The translations under genes and the position numbers were made by a program. A DNA stretch of 64,000 bases from Alphaproteobacteria bacterium (GTDB lineage: Bacteria; Pseudomonadota; Alphaproteobacteria; UBA7985; JAUIBT01), in contig JAUIBT010000008.1 of NCBI GenBank assembly GCA_030428255.1, positions 61,670-125,669 of the forward strand, read 5' to 3'. This document shows, piece by piece, positions 1-8,200 of this stretch. The notes under the pieces were generated by a model that saw only the letters and a program-made list of their open reading frames with translations, did no database searches and was not told the origin of the DNA. Numbering within the stretch: position 1 is the first letter of the stretch; each line of letters starts with the position of its first letter.

Positions 1-117
1 CTGGGCCTGAGCGGCGGTGCCCAGGTCGCTGGCCAGCAGGCCGACCGCAGCCAAGCTGGCGGTGGTAAGGGCGGCAAAGCTCCGGCGACCAAAGAATTTT
101 TGAAAGACAGGAAACAT
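1..117 (-). CDS. Exported protein, N-terminal fragment (cut by window edge)
   Basis: Thirty-nine codons run off the left edge from an ATG at 117. The fragment has a basic stretch (FGRRSFAAL), a hydrophobic core and an Ala-rich end (TAAQAQ), which reads as a signal peptide, so the mature protein is probably periplasmic. It lies 90 bp downstream of cobD on the same strand and may be cotranscribed, but nothing in these residues identifies a family. A periplasmic metal or vitamin-binding protein would suit the cobalamin context; that is only a guess. Confidence 0.6.
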   Translation of the reverse strand, partial: MFPVFQKFFGRRSFAALTTASLAAVGLLASDLGTAAQAQ

Positions 118-207
118 AAGGGCTCCTAAATGGGACGAATTCGGTCCTCTTACTAGCGAGGCTTGGATGAGCCTACAAGAGAAAAAATAGGACTAATTTG
201 GTCTGCA

Positions 208-1179
208 TCAAATTGTCGCCGAATATCCTGCGAAAACGAGGCATAAAAGGGCAATGAGCGCCGTGGCGGTCCAATAGACGCGAAATGCGCGGGTCAAATC
301 TTGGCCCCTGGCGTGCCCGCAGCCGTCGCCGATCCAGGGATCTTCAATCTGATAGTCGCCGTAGTCGCGCGGGCCCGCCAGCTTTATGCCCAACGCGGCG
401 GCCATGGCCGACTCGGGCCATCCTGCGTTGATCGAGCGGTGCTTGCCCGCATCGCGCCTGATGATGGCTAAGCTTTTGCCGAGGCGCGCCGCCAACACCA
501 GCCGGGCAGACAGCGCGAACAGCAGCCCGGTCAGGCGGGCAGGCAGCCAGTTGGCCGCGTCGTCGATGCGCGCCGCCAGCTTACCAAAGGCCTCATAGCG
601 CTGGGAGCGGTGGCCGATCATCGAATCCAGCGTGTTGATGGTTTTGTAGGCCAACAGCCCCGGCAGCCCGGCGAGGGCGTACCAAAACAGCGGTGCCACC
701 GCGCCATCGGAATAATTTTCAGCCAGACTCTCGATGGCCGCGCGCGCTACGCCCGCCTCGTCCAAGCGTTGAGGATCGCGGCCCACGACATGGGCCACGC
801 CAGCCCTGGCGGCGCTGAGATCGCCGGCTAGCAAAGCGCGCTCGACCGGCTTGATGAATCGATACAGACCGTTGAAGGCCAACAGGCTGGAGGCCAAAGC
901 CAGCTCGATCAACCAGCCATAGGCCAGAGCGCGCGCCCACGTTTGGATCAGCCAGCCCAGCGCGGCGGCCAACAGGATCAGGACCAGCGCCAACAGCCCA
1001 CCACTGATCAGCCGACCTAGGCGCCCGCCGCGATTGAGCCAGGCCTCGCCCAGCGCGATGATCTTGCCGATCACCACCACCGGGTGCCAGACGCGCGCAT
1101 AGAGCCAGGCCGGGTCGCCCATGGCCAGGTCGGCCAGCAGCGCCAAAAAAACCAACCAGGCCGGGGGTAAAAAAGCCAT
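208..1179 (-). CDS. cobD: Adenosylcobinamide-phosphate synthase CobD/CbiB
   Basis: CobD/CbiB is an inner-membrane enzyme that attaches the aminopropanol arm to adenosylcobyric acid during cobalamin synthesis. The 323-aa product matches the family's usual length. It opens with a hydrophobic segment followed by the GDP-containing stretch and 'WHPVVVIGK', has several membrane segments, and carries the conserved middle motif around 'ESLAENYSDGAVAPLFW' and the 'NTLDSMIGH' motif typical of the family. The ATG at 1179 gives a natural N-terminus. It is divergent from cbiX, another cobalamin gene, across 191 bp. Confidence 0.92.
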   Translation of the reverse strand: MAFLPPAWLVFLALLADLAMGDPAWLYARVWHPVVVIGKIIALGEAWLNRGGRLGRLISGGLLALVLILLAAALGWLIQTWARALAYGWLIELALASSLLAFNGLYRFIKPVERALLAGDLSAARAGVAHVVGRDPQRLDEAGVARAAIESLAENYSDGAVAPLFWYALAGLPGLLAYKTINTLDSMIGHRSQRYEAFGKLAARIDDAANWLPARLTGLLFALSARLVLAARLGKSLAIIRRDAGKHRSINAGWPESAMAAALGIKLAGPRDYGDYQIEDPWIGDGCGHARGQDLTRAFRVYWTATALIALLCLVFAGYSATI

Positions 1180-1370
1180 AAGCTGCCGCTTTCGCTCTTG
1201 AGATTTTGCTCTAAGTGGTTGACACCAAGGCCACTTGGGTTGCGCCGTAAATTTGGCGCTTTGTCAATCGTTTCTCTGTTCAGGGCCTGCGGCAGGTCTG
1301 CCGACACCCTGAGCCTCGCACTTATAGAGCCCGTCGGCGCTAGCCCAGCGGGCCGCAGGAAGGTCGTTTT

Positions 1371-2480
1371 ATGAGCAAAGTTGGAATTATGGTCTGCGGG
1401 CATGGCTCGCGTTCGGTCGATGCGGTCGCCCAGTTCAATAGCCTGGCCGAGCACATCAAAAAGAGCCACCCCGATTTGCCCGTTGAAAGCGGTTTTCTGG
1501 AGTTTGCGACGCCGGTCATTCGCGACGGCCTCAACAAGCTGAAGGATCAGGGCGTCGATCATATCCTGGCCATTCCCGGTATGTTGTTCGCTGCGGGCCA
1601 CGCCAAGAACGACATTCCCTCGGTGCTGAACACCTATGCTGCCGAAAGCGGTATCAAGGTCGATTATGGTCGCGAGCTGGGCATCGACAACAAACTGATC
1701 CGCGCGGCAGGCGAGCGCATCATGGCCGCTATGGCCGCCGCAGATGCCGAGCATGGCCCCGTTGATAAGCACGATACGCTGTTGGTGGTGGTTGGCCGGG
1801 GGGCTTCAGATCCTGACGCCAACGGCAACGTGGCCAAGGTCACACGCTTGCTGTGGGAAGGGCTGGGCTTTGGGCACGCCATGACCGCCTATTCGGGCGT
1901 CACCTTCCCGCTGGTCGATCCAGGGCTAGAGATGGCGCACAAGCTGGGTTTCAAGCGGATCGTGACCTTTCCCTATTTCTTGTTCACTGGCATCTTGGTG
2001 GACCGCATTTACGACAGCATGGAGGCTGTGGCCGCGCGCCATCCTGAGACGCAGTTTGTCAAGGCGGGCTATTTGAATGATCATCCGCTGGTGATCGAGG
2101 CCTTTGGCGACCGCATTCGCGAAATTGGCGAGGGCGCCAACGTCATGAACTGCCTCAACTGTAAGTACCGCGAGCAGGTTTTGGGCTTTGAGGCTGAGGT
2201 GGGCTTGGCGCAAGAGAGCCACCACCACCACGTTGAGGGCATCGGCACGGGCGATGCCGCCGACGCGGCCAGCGACTCTGGGCATCACCATCACCACCAT
2301 GGTCACGGGCATGATCACGGGCATGATCAGGGCCACAGCCACGATCACGGGCATGACCACCACCATCACCCCTATCCGCACAACGATCACCCGATGGGGC
2401 CGCGCTCTTTGCCGGGCAAGCGTGAGGGCGATGTCCTGGTGTGTCCCTGCGGGCGTTGGGCAGCGCCCGCTTGCGATTAA
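1371..2480 (+). CDS. cbiX: Sirohydrochlorin cobaltochelatase CbiX (long, His-rich form)
   Basis: CbiX inserts cobalt into sirohydrochlorin in the early-insertion branch of cobalamin synthesis. The 369-aa protein has two chelatase repeats, with the N-terminal metal-site His in 'CGHGSRS' (about residue 11). An MxCxxC motif follows (Met259, Cys261, Cys264), which in Bacillus megaterium CbiX ligates an Fe-S cluster. After it comes a His/Asp/Gly-rich tail at about 285-345, probably a cobalt store or sensor. The very end (VCPCGRWAAPACD) adds more cysteines. The last codons and stop lie inside the first copy of a 35-bp tandem repeat, so the native C-terminus may have been altered by repeat expansion. 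Confidence 0.92.
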   Translation: MSKVGIMVCGHGSRSVDAVAQFNSLAEHIKKSHPDLPVESGFLEFATPVIRDGLNKLKDQGVDHILAIPGMLFAAGHAKNDIPSVLNTYAAESGIKVDYGRELGIDNKLIRAAGERIMAAMAAADAEHGPVDKHDTLLVVVGRGASDPDANGNVAKVTRLLWEGLGFGHAMTAYSGVTFPLVDPGLEMAHKLGFKRIVTFPYFLFTGILVDRIYDSMEAVAARHPETQFVKAGYLNDHPLVIEAFGDRIREIGEGANVMNCLNCKYREQVLGFEAEVGLAQESHHHHVEGIGTGDAADAASDSGHHHHHHGHGHDHGHDQGHSHDHGHDHHHHPYPHNDHPMGPRSLPGKREGDVLVCPCGRWAAPACD

Positions 2481-2637
2481 GGTCTGGGCGCTGGACAGCG
2501 CCCGCCTGCGATTAAGGTCTGGGCGCTGGGCGGCGCCCGCCTGCGATTAAGGTCTGGGCGCTGGGCGGCGCCCGCCTGCGATTAAGGTCTGGGCGCTGGG
2601 CAGCACCGGCCTGCGACTAAGACCTGGGCGCTGGCCA
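2446..2637 (+). repeat. 35-bp tandem repeat overlapping the cbiX stop codon
   Basis: Five full copies (2446-2480, 2481-2515, 2516-2550, 2551-2585, 2586-2620) and a 17-bp partial copy (2621-2637) share the core GGTCTGGGCGCTGGGC and end in GCGATTAA or GCGACTAA. Copy 1 encodes the last residues and the stop of cbiX. Units contain a GGGCGC/GCGCCC inverted repeat able to form a short hairpin. The TAA at the end of each copy falls at 2478, 2513, 2548, 2583 and 2618, so all three frames are closed. There is no T-run typical of an intrinsic terminator. Confidence 0.95.
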
Positions 2638-2683
2638 GAGCTTTGGCCCAACGACGGCAGACAAGCGGAAAGGACCCGAACCT

Positions 2684-3100
2684 ATGATTGCCTACGTCAC
2701 CGTTGGCGTTGACGACATAAGCCGCGCCAAACGCTTCTATTCGGCTTTCCTGCCAGCCCTTGGCTACGCGCTTGAAGAATATCAGGGCGATTTGAGCTAC
2801 GTGCTCCCCGTGGCAGCGGGGCAAGCACCTCAGCAGCCCGATTTCTACGTCAAGGCTCCCTTCGACGGAGGCCCGGCCTCGGCGGGCAACGGGTCCATGG
2901 TCGCCTTTCAAGCGAGCAGTCAAAGCCAGGTCCGCGACCTGCACGCCGCTGCGCTGGCTGCTGGCGGCACTGACGAAGGCCAGCCCGGCTTTCGCGCGGC
3001 CTATGGCGCGCACTTTTATGTCGGCTATCTTCGCGACCCCCAAGGCAACAAAATCGCACTGTTTTCAAGCAATCCCGACGAGCCCGGCCGCGACGGATAG
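2684..3100 (+). CDS. VOC (glyoxalase/bleomycin-resistance fold) family protein
   Basis: The 138-aa product has the single-domain VOC layout: 'VTVGVDDISRAKRFYSAFLPALGY' type first beta-alpha unit, then a second module ending in 'AHFYVGYLRDPQGNKIALF', the usual C-terminal metal-site strand. Family members bind a divalent metal and act on small electrophiles or dioxygenase substrates; the substrate here cannot be told. It is preceded by GGAAAGGA upstream of the ATG and stands alone between the cbiX repeat array and ppdK. Confidence 0.85.
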   Translation: MIAYVTVGVDDISRAKRFYSAFLPALGYALEEYQGDLSYVLPVAAGQAPQQPDFYVKAPFDGGPASAGNGSMVAFQASSQSQVRDLHAAALAAGGTDEGQPGFRAAYGAHFYVGYLRDPQGNKIALFSSNPDEPGRDG

Positions 3101-3125
3101 CGCGACCAAGACCGGGACCTGCGCC

Positions 3126-3155
3126 AAATCGAGCAGCGCAAAATCGAGCAGCGAC
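3126..3155 (+). repeat. 15-bp direct repeat, two copies
   Basis: The unit AAATCGAGCAGCG recurs at a 15-bp period in the 237-bp gene-free stretch between the VOC gene and ppdK. I see no RNA gene or clear promoter in the rest of that stretch. Confidence 0.7.
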
Positions 3156-3337
3156 AGTCTTTCCGGTGGCGGGTTGGCCATCGCCTCGCTAAAGTCGTCC
3201 CAACAAGCCAATCGCGCGCGCAGTTCAGCGCGTCCGCGCGGTTGGCTCGATCACAACAGACGAGCATCCAACGAGCCGTCTGCCCGGGCGCGGGCGGCCT
3301 GCGGAGCCTCGGCGTGCAACGAAGAAGAGACACGACC

Positions 3338-5998
3338 ATGACGCAATGGGTCTACGCATTCGGGCCAAGCCTTTCTGAAGGCGATGCCAGCCAGCGCAAT
3401 CTCTTGGGCGGTAAAGGCGCCAACTTGGCTGAGATGGCCAAGCTGGGCTTGCCTGTGCCTCCGGGCTTTACGCTCTCGACCGAGGTCTGCACCTACTTTT
3501 ATGGCCACGGCAAGTCGTATCCGCCCGAGCTGGAAGCGCAAGTTGACGCCGCCCTGACCCGCCTTGAGGGCGACATGGGGGCCCGCTTTGGTGATCCTGA
3601 AAACCCCTTGCTGGTCTCGGTCCGTTCGGGCGCGCGGGCTTCCATGCCGGGCATGATGGACACGGTCTTGAACCTGGGCCTCAGCGATGTGACCGCCGAC
3701 GGCCTGGCCAAGCGGTCAGGCGATGCACGCTTTGCTTACGATTCTTACCGCCGCTTCATCACCATGTACTCTGACGTGGTGCTGGGCGTGGATCACTACC
3801 TGTTCGAAGAGCAGCTTGAGAACTACAAGCTCGAAAAGGGCTATTACCTGGATACCGAACTGGAAGCCGACGACTGGAAGCACCTGGTTGATGTCTATAA
3901 ACAGATCGTGCGCGACGAGCTGGACGAGGACTTCCCGCAAGATCCCAAGGCCCAGCTTTGGGGCGCGATTGGTGCGGTTTTCGGCTCATGGATGAACATG
4001 CGTGCCGACGTGTATCGCAAGCTGCACAACATCCCGGCAAGCTGGGGTACTGCAGTCAACATTCAGGCCATGGTGTTTGGCAACATGGGCGATGATTGCG
4101 CGACCGGTGTTGCCTTCACGCGCGACCCCTCTACGGGCGAGAACGTCTTTTACGGCGAGTACCTGGTCAATGCTCAGGGTGAAGACGTGGTGGCGGGCAT
4201 CCGCACGCCTCAGCAAATTTCGATCGCGGGCAAGGAGCAGCAGGAAAGCGACCAACCCGCCATGGAAGAGGTCATGCCGGAGGTCTACAGCCAGCTCGAC
4301 GCAATCCGCAGCAAGCTGGAGCGCCACTACGCCGACATGCAGGACATCGAGTTCACCGTTCAGGGCGGCAAGCTGTTCATGCTGCAAACCCGCAACGGAA
4401 AGCGCACCGCGCAAGCGGCGCTGAAGATCGCGGTGGAAATGGTTGATGAAGGGCTGATCTCCCCAGAACAAGCCGTCATGCGGGTCAATCCGGCCTCGCT
4501 GGACCAATTGTTGCACCCGACGCTGGACCCCAAGGCCGAGCGTAACGTGCTGACCAAAGGCTTGCCCGCCTCGCCGGGCGCGGCGTCTGGCATTTTGTGC
4601 TTCTCCTCCGACGCCGCCGTAGATCTGCACGCCCGGGGTGAGAAGATCATCTTGGCACGCATTGAAACCTCGCCTGAGGACATTCAGGGCATGCACGCCG
4701 CCGAAGGCATCTTGACTGCGCGCGGCGGTATGACCTCGCACGCCGCAGTGGTGGCGCGCGGCATGGGCCGACCCTGCGTTTCTGGCGCGGGCGATATCGA
4801 GATTCTGGGCGACACCATGCGCATTGGCCGCATCGAGGTCAAAGCAGGCGAGCGCCTGACCCTGGATGGCAGCACCGGTGAGGTCATGCTGGGCGATGTG
4901 CCCACCATCCGCCCCAACTTGTCGGGCGATTTCGCCAAGCTGATGACCTGGGCCGACCAGCAGCGCAGCATGGCGGTTCGTACCAATGCCGAGACCCCCG
5001 CAGACTGCGAGACGGCCGTTGAATTCGGCGCTGAGGGCATCGGCCTTTGCCGGACCGAGCATATGTTCTTTGACGCCGATCGCATCGGTGTTGTGCGGCA
5101 GATGATCTTGGCGGACTCGGTCGCCGAACGCCAAACTGCCTTGGACAAGTTGCTGCCCATGCAGCGCTCTGACTTTGCAGCCATTTTCACCATAATGGGC
5201 GCGCGACCGGTGACCATCCGCTTGCTCGATCCCCCGCTGCACGAGTTCTTGCCCCACCAGCAAAGCGAATTAGAAGAGGTGGCACAGCTCTCTGGCACGC
5301 CGGTTGAAATCCTGGCCTCGCGCGCCAAGAAACTGACCGAAGCCAACCCCATGCTGGGCCATCGCGGCTGCCGTTTGGGCATCACCTTCCCAGAGATCTA
5401 CGCCATGCAGGCGCGGGCGATTTTCGAAGCAGCAGCAGCGGTCCAGAGCAAGAGCGGCCAAGCGGTTAAGCCCGAAATCATGATCCCGCTGGTGTCTATG
5501 GCGGGCGAATTGGAGCAGCTTAAGCGTTTGGTGGATGACACCGCAGCGGCGGTTGGAAAAGAGTCCGGGGTTGAGGTGGCCTATAGCGTTGGCACGATGA
5601 TCGAGCTGCCGCGCGCCGCGCTGCAGGCGGGCAAGATTGCTGAGCATGCAGACTTTTTCTCGTTTGGTACCAACGATTTGACCCAGACGACCTACGGTTT
5701 GTCGCGCGACGATGCGGGTAATTTCCTGGGTCACTACGAAAAGCAAGGCCTGATCGAGCGCGACCCCTTCTTGAGCCTGGACCCCGACGGCGTGGGCGAG
5801 TTGGTGCAAATTGCCAGCGACCGTGGTCGTGCGACTCGCGCAGACATCAAGTTGGGCATTTGTGGTGAACACGGCGGTGATCCGGCCTCGATCGAATTCT
5901 GCCAAGGGGTGGGGCTGGACTATGTGTCTTGCTCGCCCTTCCGCGTGCCGATTGCCCGTTTGGCCGCCGCGCAAGCCGCGCTGAAAGCCAAGGGGTAA
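3338..5998 (+). CDS. ppdK: Pyruvate, phosphate dikinase
   Basis: PPDK interconverts pyruvate + ATP + Pi and phosphoenolpyruvate + AMP + PPi in the cytoplasm. From the ATG at 3338 the product has 886 aa, normal for the family; the open frame extends upstream but without family sequence, and GAAGAAGAGA precedes this ATG. It has an N-terminal ATP-grasp domain (GGKGANLAEMA near the start), the swivelling phosphohistidine domain with catalytic His468 in 'GGMTSHAAVVARG', and a C-terminal TIM-barrel PEP/pyruvate domain with 'FGTNDLTQTTYG' and 'GICGEHGGDP'. A 16-bp tandem repeat begins exactly at its stop codon. Confidence 0.97.
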   Translation: MTQWVYAFGPSLSEGDASQRNLLGGKGANLAEMAKLGLPVPPGFTLSTEVCTYFYGHGKSYPPELEAQVDAALTRLEGDMGARFGDPENPLLVSVRSGARASMPGMMDTVLNLGLSDVTADGLAKRSGDARFAYDSYRRFITMYSDVVLGVDHYLFEEQLENYKLEKGYYLDTELEADDWKHLVDVYKQIVRDELDEDFPQDPKAQLWGAIGAVFGSWMNMRADVYRKLHNIPASWGTAVNIQAMVFGNMGDDCATGVAFTRDPSTGENVFYGEYLVNAQGEDVVAGIRTPQQISIAGKEQQESDQPAMEEVMPEVYSQLDAIRSKLERHYADMQDIEFTVQGGKLFMLQTRNGKRTAQAALKIAVEMVDEGLISPEQAVMRVNPASLDQLLHPTLDPKAERNVLTKGLPASPGAASGILCFSSDAAVDLHARGEKIILARIETSPEDIQGMHAAEGILTARGGMTSHAAVVARGMGRPCVSGAGDIEILGDTMRIGRIEVKAGERLTLDGSTGEVMLGDVPTIRPNLSGDFAKLMTWADQQRSMAVRTNAETPADCETAVEFGAEGIGLCRTEHMFFDADRIGVVRQMILADSVAERQTALDKLLPMQRSDFAAIFTIMGARPVTIRLLDPPLHEFLPHQQSELEEVAQLSGTPVEILASRAKKLTEANPMLGHRGCRLGITFPEIYAMQARAIFEAAAAVQSKSGQAVKPEIMIPLVSMAGELEQLKRLVDDTAAAVGKESGVEVAYSVGTMIELPRAALQAGKIAEHADFFSFGTNDLTQTTYGLSRDDAGNFLGHYEKQGLIERDPFLSLDPDGVGELVQIASDRGRATRADIKLGICGEHGGDPASIEFCQGVGLDYVSCSPFRVPIARLAAAQAALKAKG

Positions 5999-6036
5999 GC
6001 GCAGTCTGTGCTAAGCGCAGGCTGTGCTAAGCGCGA
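5996..6036 (+). repeat. 16-bp tandem repeat beginning at the ppdK stop codon
   Basis: Two full copies (5996-6011 and 6012-6027) and a 9-bp partial copy (6028-6036) share TAAGCGCAG. Each starts with TAA, and because 16 is not a multiple of three the stops fall in all three frames. Confidence 0.9.
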
Positions 6037-6133
6037 TAGGGGCGGGGCTGCGCGCAACTGCCCTTCTTGCTTGCATCTTTTGCCGCTCCTGGCTTAAATC
6101 AGGGCCGCTCTAGCTCTTATCATTGGAACCGTC

Positions 6134-6370
6134 ATGACCTGTGTTTTCGTTCAAATTCAATGCGCGCCGGGAACAGCATACCAAGTGGCGGACGAAATCT
6201 GCGAGCGTGAGTTTCACTCCGAGCTCTATTCGACCAGCGGCCACTATGATTTGTTGGTGAAGATCTATGTCCCGGAAAGCGAGGATGTCGGGCGCTACAT
6301 CAATGATAAGCTGCTGGATATCGCGGGCGTGCAGCGCACCCTGACGACCCTGACATTTAAGGCGTTTTAG
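6134..6370 (+). CDS. Stand-alone Lrp/AsnC ligand-binding (RAM) domain protein
   Basis: The 78-aa protein is a complete alpha-beta RAM/AsnC effector domain without the DNA-binding helix-turn-helix. It opens with 'VFVQIQCAPGTAYQVA' and contains the 'STSGHYDLLVKIYV' strand-turn-strand that binds amino acids in Lrp-type regulators, ending with 'GVQRTLTTLTFKAF'. Such proteins form ring oligomers and may modulate full-length Lrp partners; an Lrp/AsnC regulator is encoded about 21 kb away in this window. It follows ppdK by 135 bp on the same strand. Confidence 0.88.
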   Translation: MTCVFVQIQCAPGTAYQVADEICEREFHSELYSTSGHYDLLVKIYVPESEDVGRYINDKLLDIAGVQRTLTTLTFKAF

Positions 6371-6556
6371 AGCGCTTCCGTAACGCTATGGCGCCGCCAC
6401 AGCGTCCGCCGACGACAGGCTCGGACTAGCCGAAGCACCCCAACGATCACGATCACTGGTGCCATGACTACACCGCTAGTCAGGGCCTTTGCAAGTCCGG
6501 GCCACAGCTTCCGAGTTGAACATGCCCCAGTTTAGGCCTTGATCATAGCAAAAGCC

Positions 6557-8020
6557 CTAAGCGTCCGCCAAAAGCGTTGCGTAGTGTTGTTGCAAAATTT
6601 CCAAGAACACAGCGAGATCTTGCTCGAAATCGTCGTCCAGGCGCGCCAAGTGCGGGCGCAACAGGCGCGTATAGCCTTCCAGGCTTTCGCGGGCCAGGAG
6701 CAAGGCTGGCTCCATGGCTTCAAATTCCGACGCCAGTTCCGCGCGCGGACGATCTAGACTCTTCAAGCGCTCCTTGGACAGAATCTTTAAGCCCTCTTGC
6801 GCCATGGGATCGCCACCAGCAGCATCTGCGCGGCGCAGGCCATAGGCGACCGTCAGCCATTTGCGCAGCTTGTCGCTCAGTTTGTCCAAGGCGGCTACCA
6901 GCGCACTGTAGGCCAGGGCGTCGCGCCCGTCCATGCGGTCGGCGGGGTTAGCGTGGGTTTTGGCAGTGAAGCGCAAGTCGTTGGAGATGCCCGCTTGGAT
7001 CGGATGAAAGCAGGTCATTTTCAACCAACTTGGCCAGAGCACTGGCAGGCAAGTGTTGCATGCCAAAAGCGACTCTATGGTATCGAGGTCGGCCTTGTTG
7101 AACAGCTTAATATCCGAATGCAAAACTCGCGCCTGGAACCGCTCCAGCTCGCTTTCTTCGCTGTTGGTCTCCAAGACTTGGCTGGATTGGGCATAGCCCA
7201 TGACCGACTGCTGGTCGGCTAAGGCGGCGCTGGCGGCCTCGACCACGTGATCCTCGCGCGCCTCGGCACCGGTCAACCCATCGAGCAGGCGGGCTTGTCG
7301 CTTGGTCTCCAACGATTGCACGCAGGCCCAAAAGCAAGATTTGTAGGTGGTCAAACGGGTGTTGCTGGGGTGTTGCCACAGCTCCAGAACGGGGTCAAAA
7401 CCCTGGTGGGCGCTGAAATCTTGGGGCAGGCAGGAATCCACCAGCTTGAGGGTCTCGGCCGCAGCGCCTTCCTTGAAATGCGCCGCGCGGTAGCGGTACC
7501 ACAGCTTAGATAAATCGCGCACCAATCCGTTGAATCCATTGGCGTCACCTCGATCTAGCACGGTGACTTTGCTTAATAAATCGAGAATTTCGGGTGTGTG
7601 CTTGTAAGCATCACAGCCCAAGATAAATTGCGCAATCTTGGCAATTTGTTGCACTTTGTATCGGGTCAGCCGCAGCCGCTGTGCGCCGACATCCAGCATG
7701 AGGCTGCCATCCTTGTCGGCTTGGCAAGCCGGGCTGCCATCGTCTGAGAGTGCGCGCAGGGCGTGCCACAAATCGCGGCCATCGCGCAAAATGGCCATGG
7801 GTCCATCGCTGGCCAACGGCGCACCCGGCGTAACGCACAGAGCCCATTGCACCCGCAGCCAGGCCCAAATCGGCTTGTCTTTATTGTTGGACCAGCCGGC
7901 CATAAGCGCGCGAGCGACGTCACGCTTAAACTGCCTTGAGTAATCGGCGTCGTGAAACAAGGCTTGGAATTCGGATCGCGCCGTATCCGACCAAAGCGTC
8001 ATGAGACTGCCTTGCACCAT
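6557..8020 (-). CDS. Uncharacterised cytoplasmic protein, 487 aa
   Basis: I do not recognise this protein. It has no signal peptide or membrane segments and is mostly helical in appearance, with a charged Leu-rich C-terminal third (about 390-487) that could form coiled coils. The ATG at 8020 is preceded by AAGGGA at good spacing, supporting expression as drawn; a second ATG six codons in is less well placed. It is the last of a run of minus-strand genes and is separated from its upstream neighbour by a clear terminator, so it is probably transcribed alone. Confidence 0.7.
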   Translation of the reverse strand: MVQGSLMTLWSDTARSEFQALFHDADYSRQFKRDVARALMAGWSNNKDKPIWAWLRVQWALCVTPGAPLASDGPMAILRDGRDLWHALRALSDDGSPACQADKDGSLMLDVGAQRLRLTRYKVQQIAKIAQFILGCDAYKHTPEILDLLSKVTVLDRGDANGFNGLVRDLSKLWYRYRAAHFKEGAAAETLKLVDSCLPQDFSAHQGFDPVLELWQHPSNTRLTTYKSCFWACVQSLETKRQARLLDGLTGAEAREDHVVEAASAALADQQSVMGYAQSSQVLETNSEESELERFQARVLHSDIKLFNKADLDTIESLLACNTCLPVLWPSWLKMTCFHPIQAGISNDLRFTAKTHANPADRMDGRDALAYSALVAALDKLSDKLRKWLTVAYGLRRADAAGGDPMAQEGLKILSKERLKSLDRPRAELASEFEAMEPALLLARESLEGYTRLLRPHLARLDDDFEQDLAVFLEILQQHYATLLADA

Positions 8021-8125
8021 TGTCGTTTTCCCTTATGGGTTATTCTTATTTCAACTAAACTCTCTTGTTGCCTCAATAACAACCTCAAAGCTGACCAAAA
8101 TAAGACCGTTGCCCTGAAAATGGCC

Positions 8126-8158
8126 AAAAAAAGAGGCCGCGCTGGGAGCACGGCCTCT
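8126..8158 (-). terminator. Intrinsic terminator of the 354-aa secreted-protein gene
   Basis: Read on the minus strand, AGAGGCCG pairs with CGGCCTCT across an 11-nt loop and is followed by a run of seven T. It lies 42 bp downstream of the gene ending at 8201. Confidence 0.88.
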
Positions 8159-8200
8159 GTTGGCGCTGCATAACTGTTTGGTTGTGCGAAAGTTTTGTCC

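Noticed and set aside
1180..1370. Cobalamin riboswitch in the cobD-cbiX gap
   Set aside because: GGCAGACCTGCC on the minus strand resembles part of the B12 box, but the CCCGCAACTGT-like and GCCACTG elements are not found at the right distances on either strand.
2446..2637. Repeat array as a standard intrinsic terminator
   Set aside because: The GC hairpins are not followed by a T-run, so termination by the usual mechanism is not supported.
3986..5263. 425-aa open frame antisense to ppdK
   Set aside because: It mirrors the ppdK reading frame and has no ribosome-binding site or recognisable sequence.
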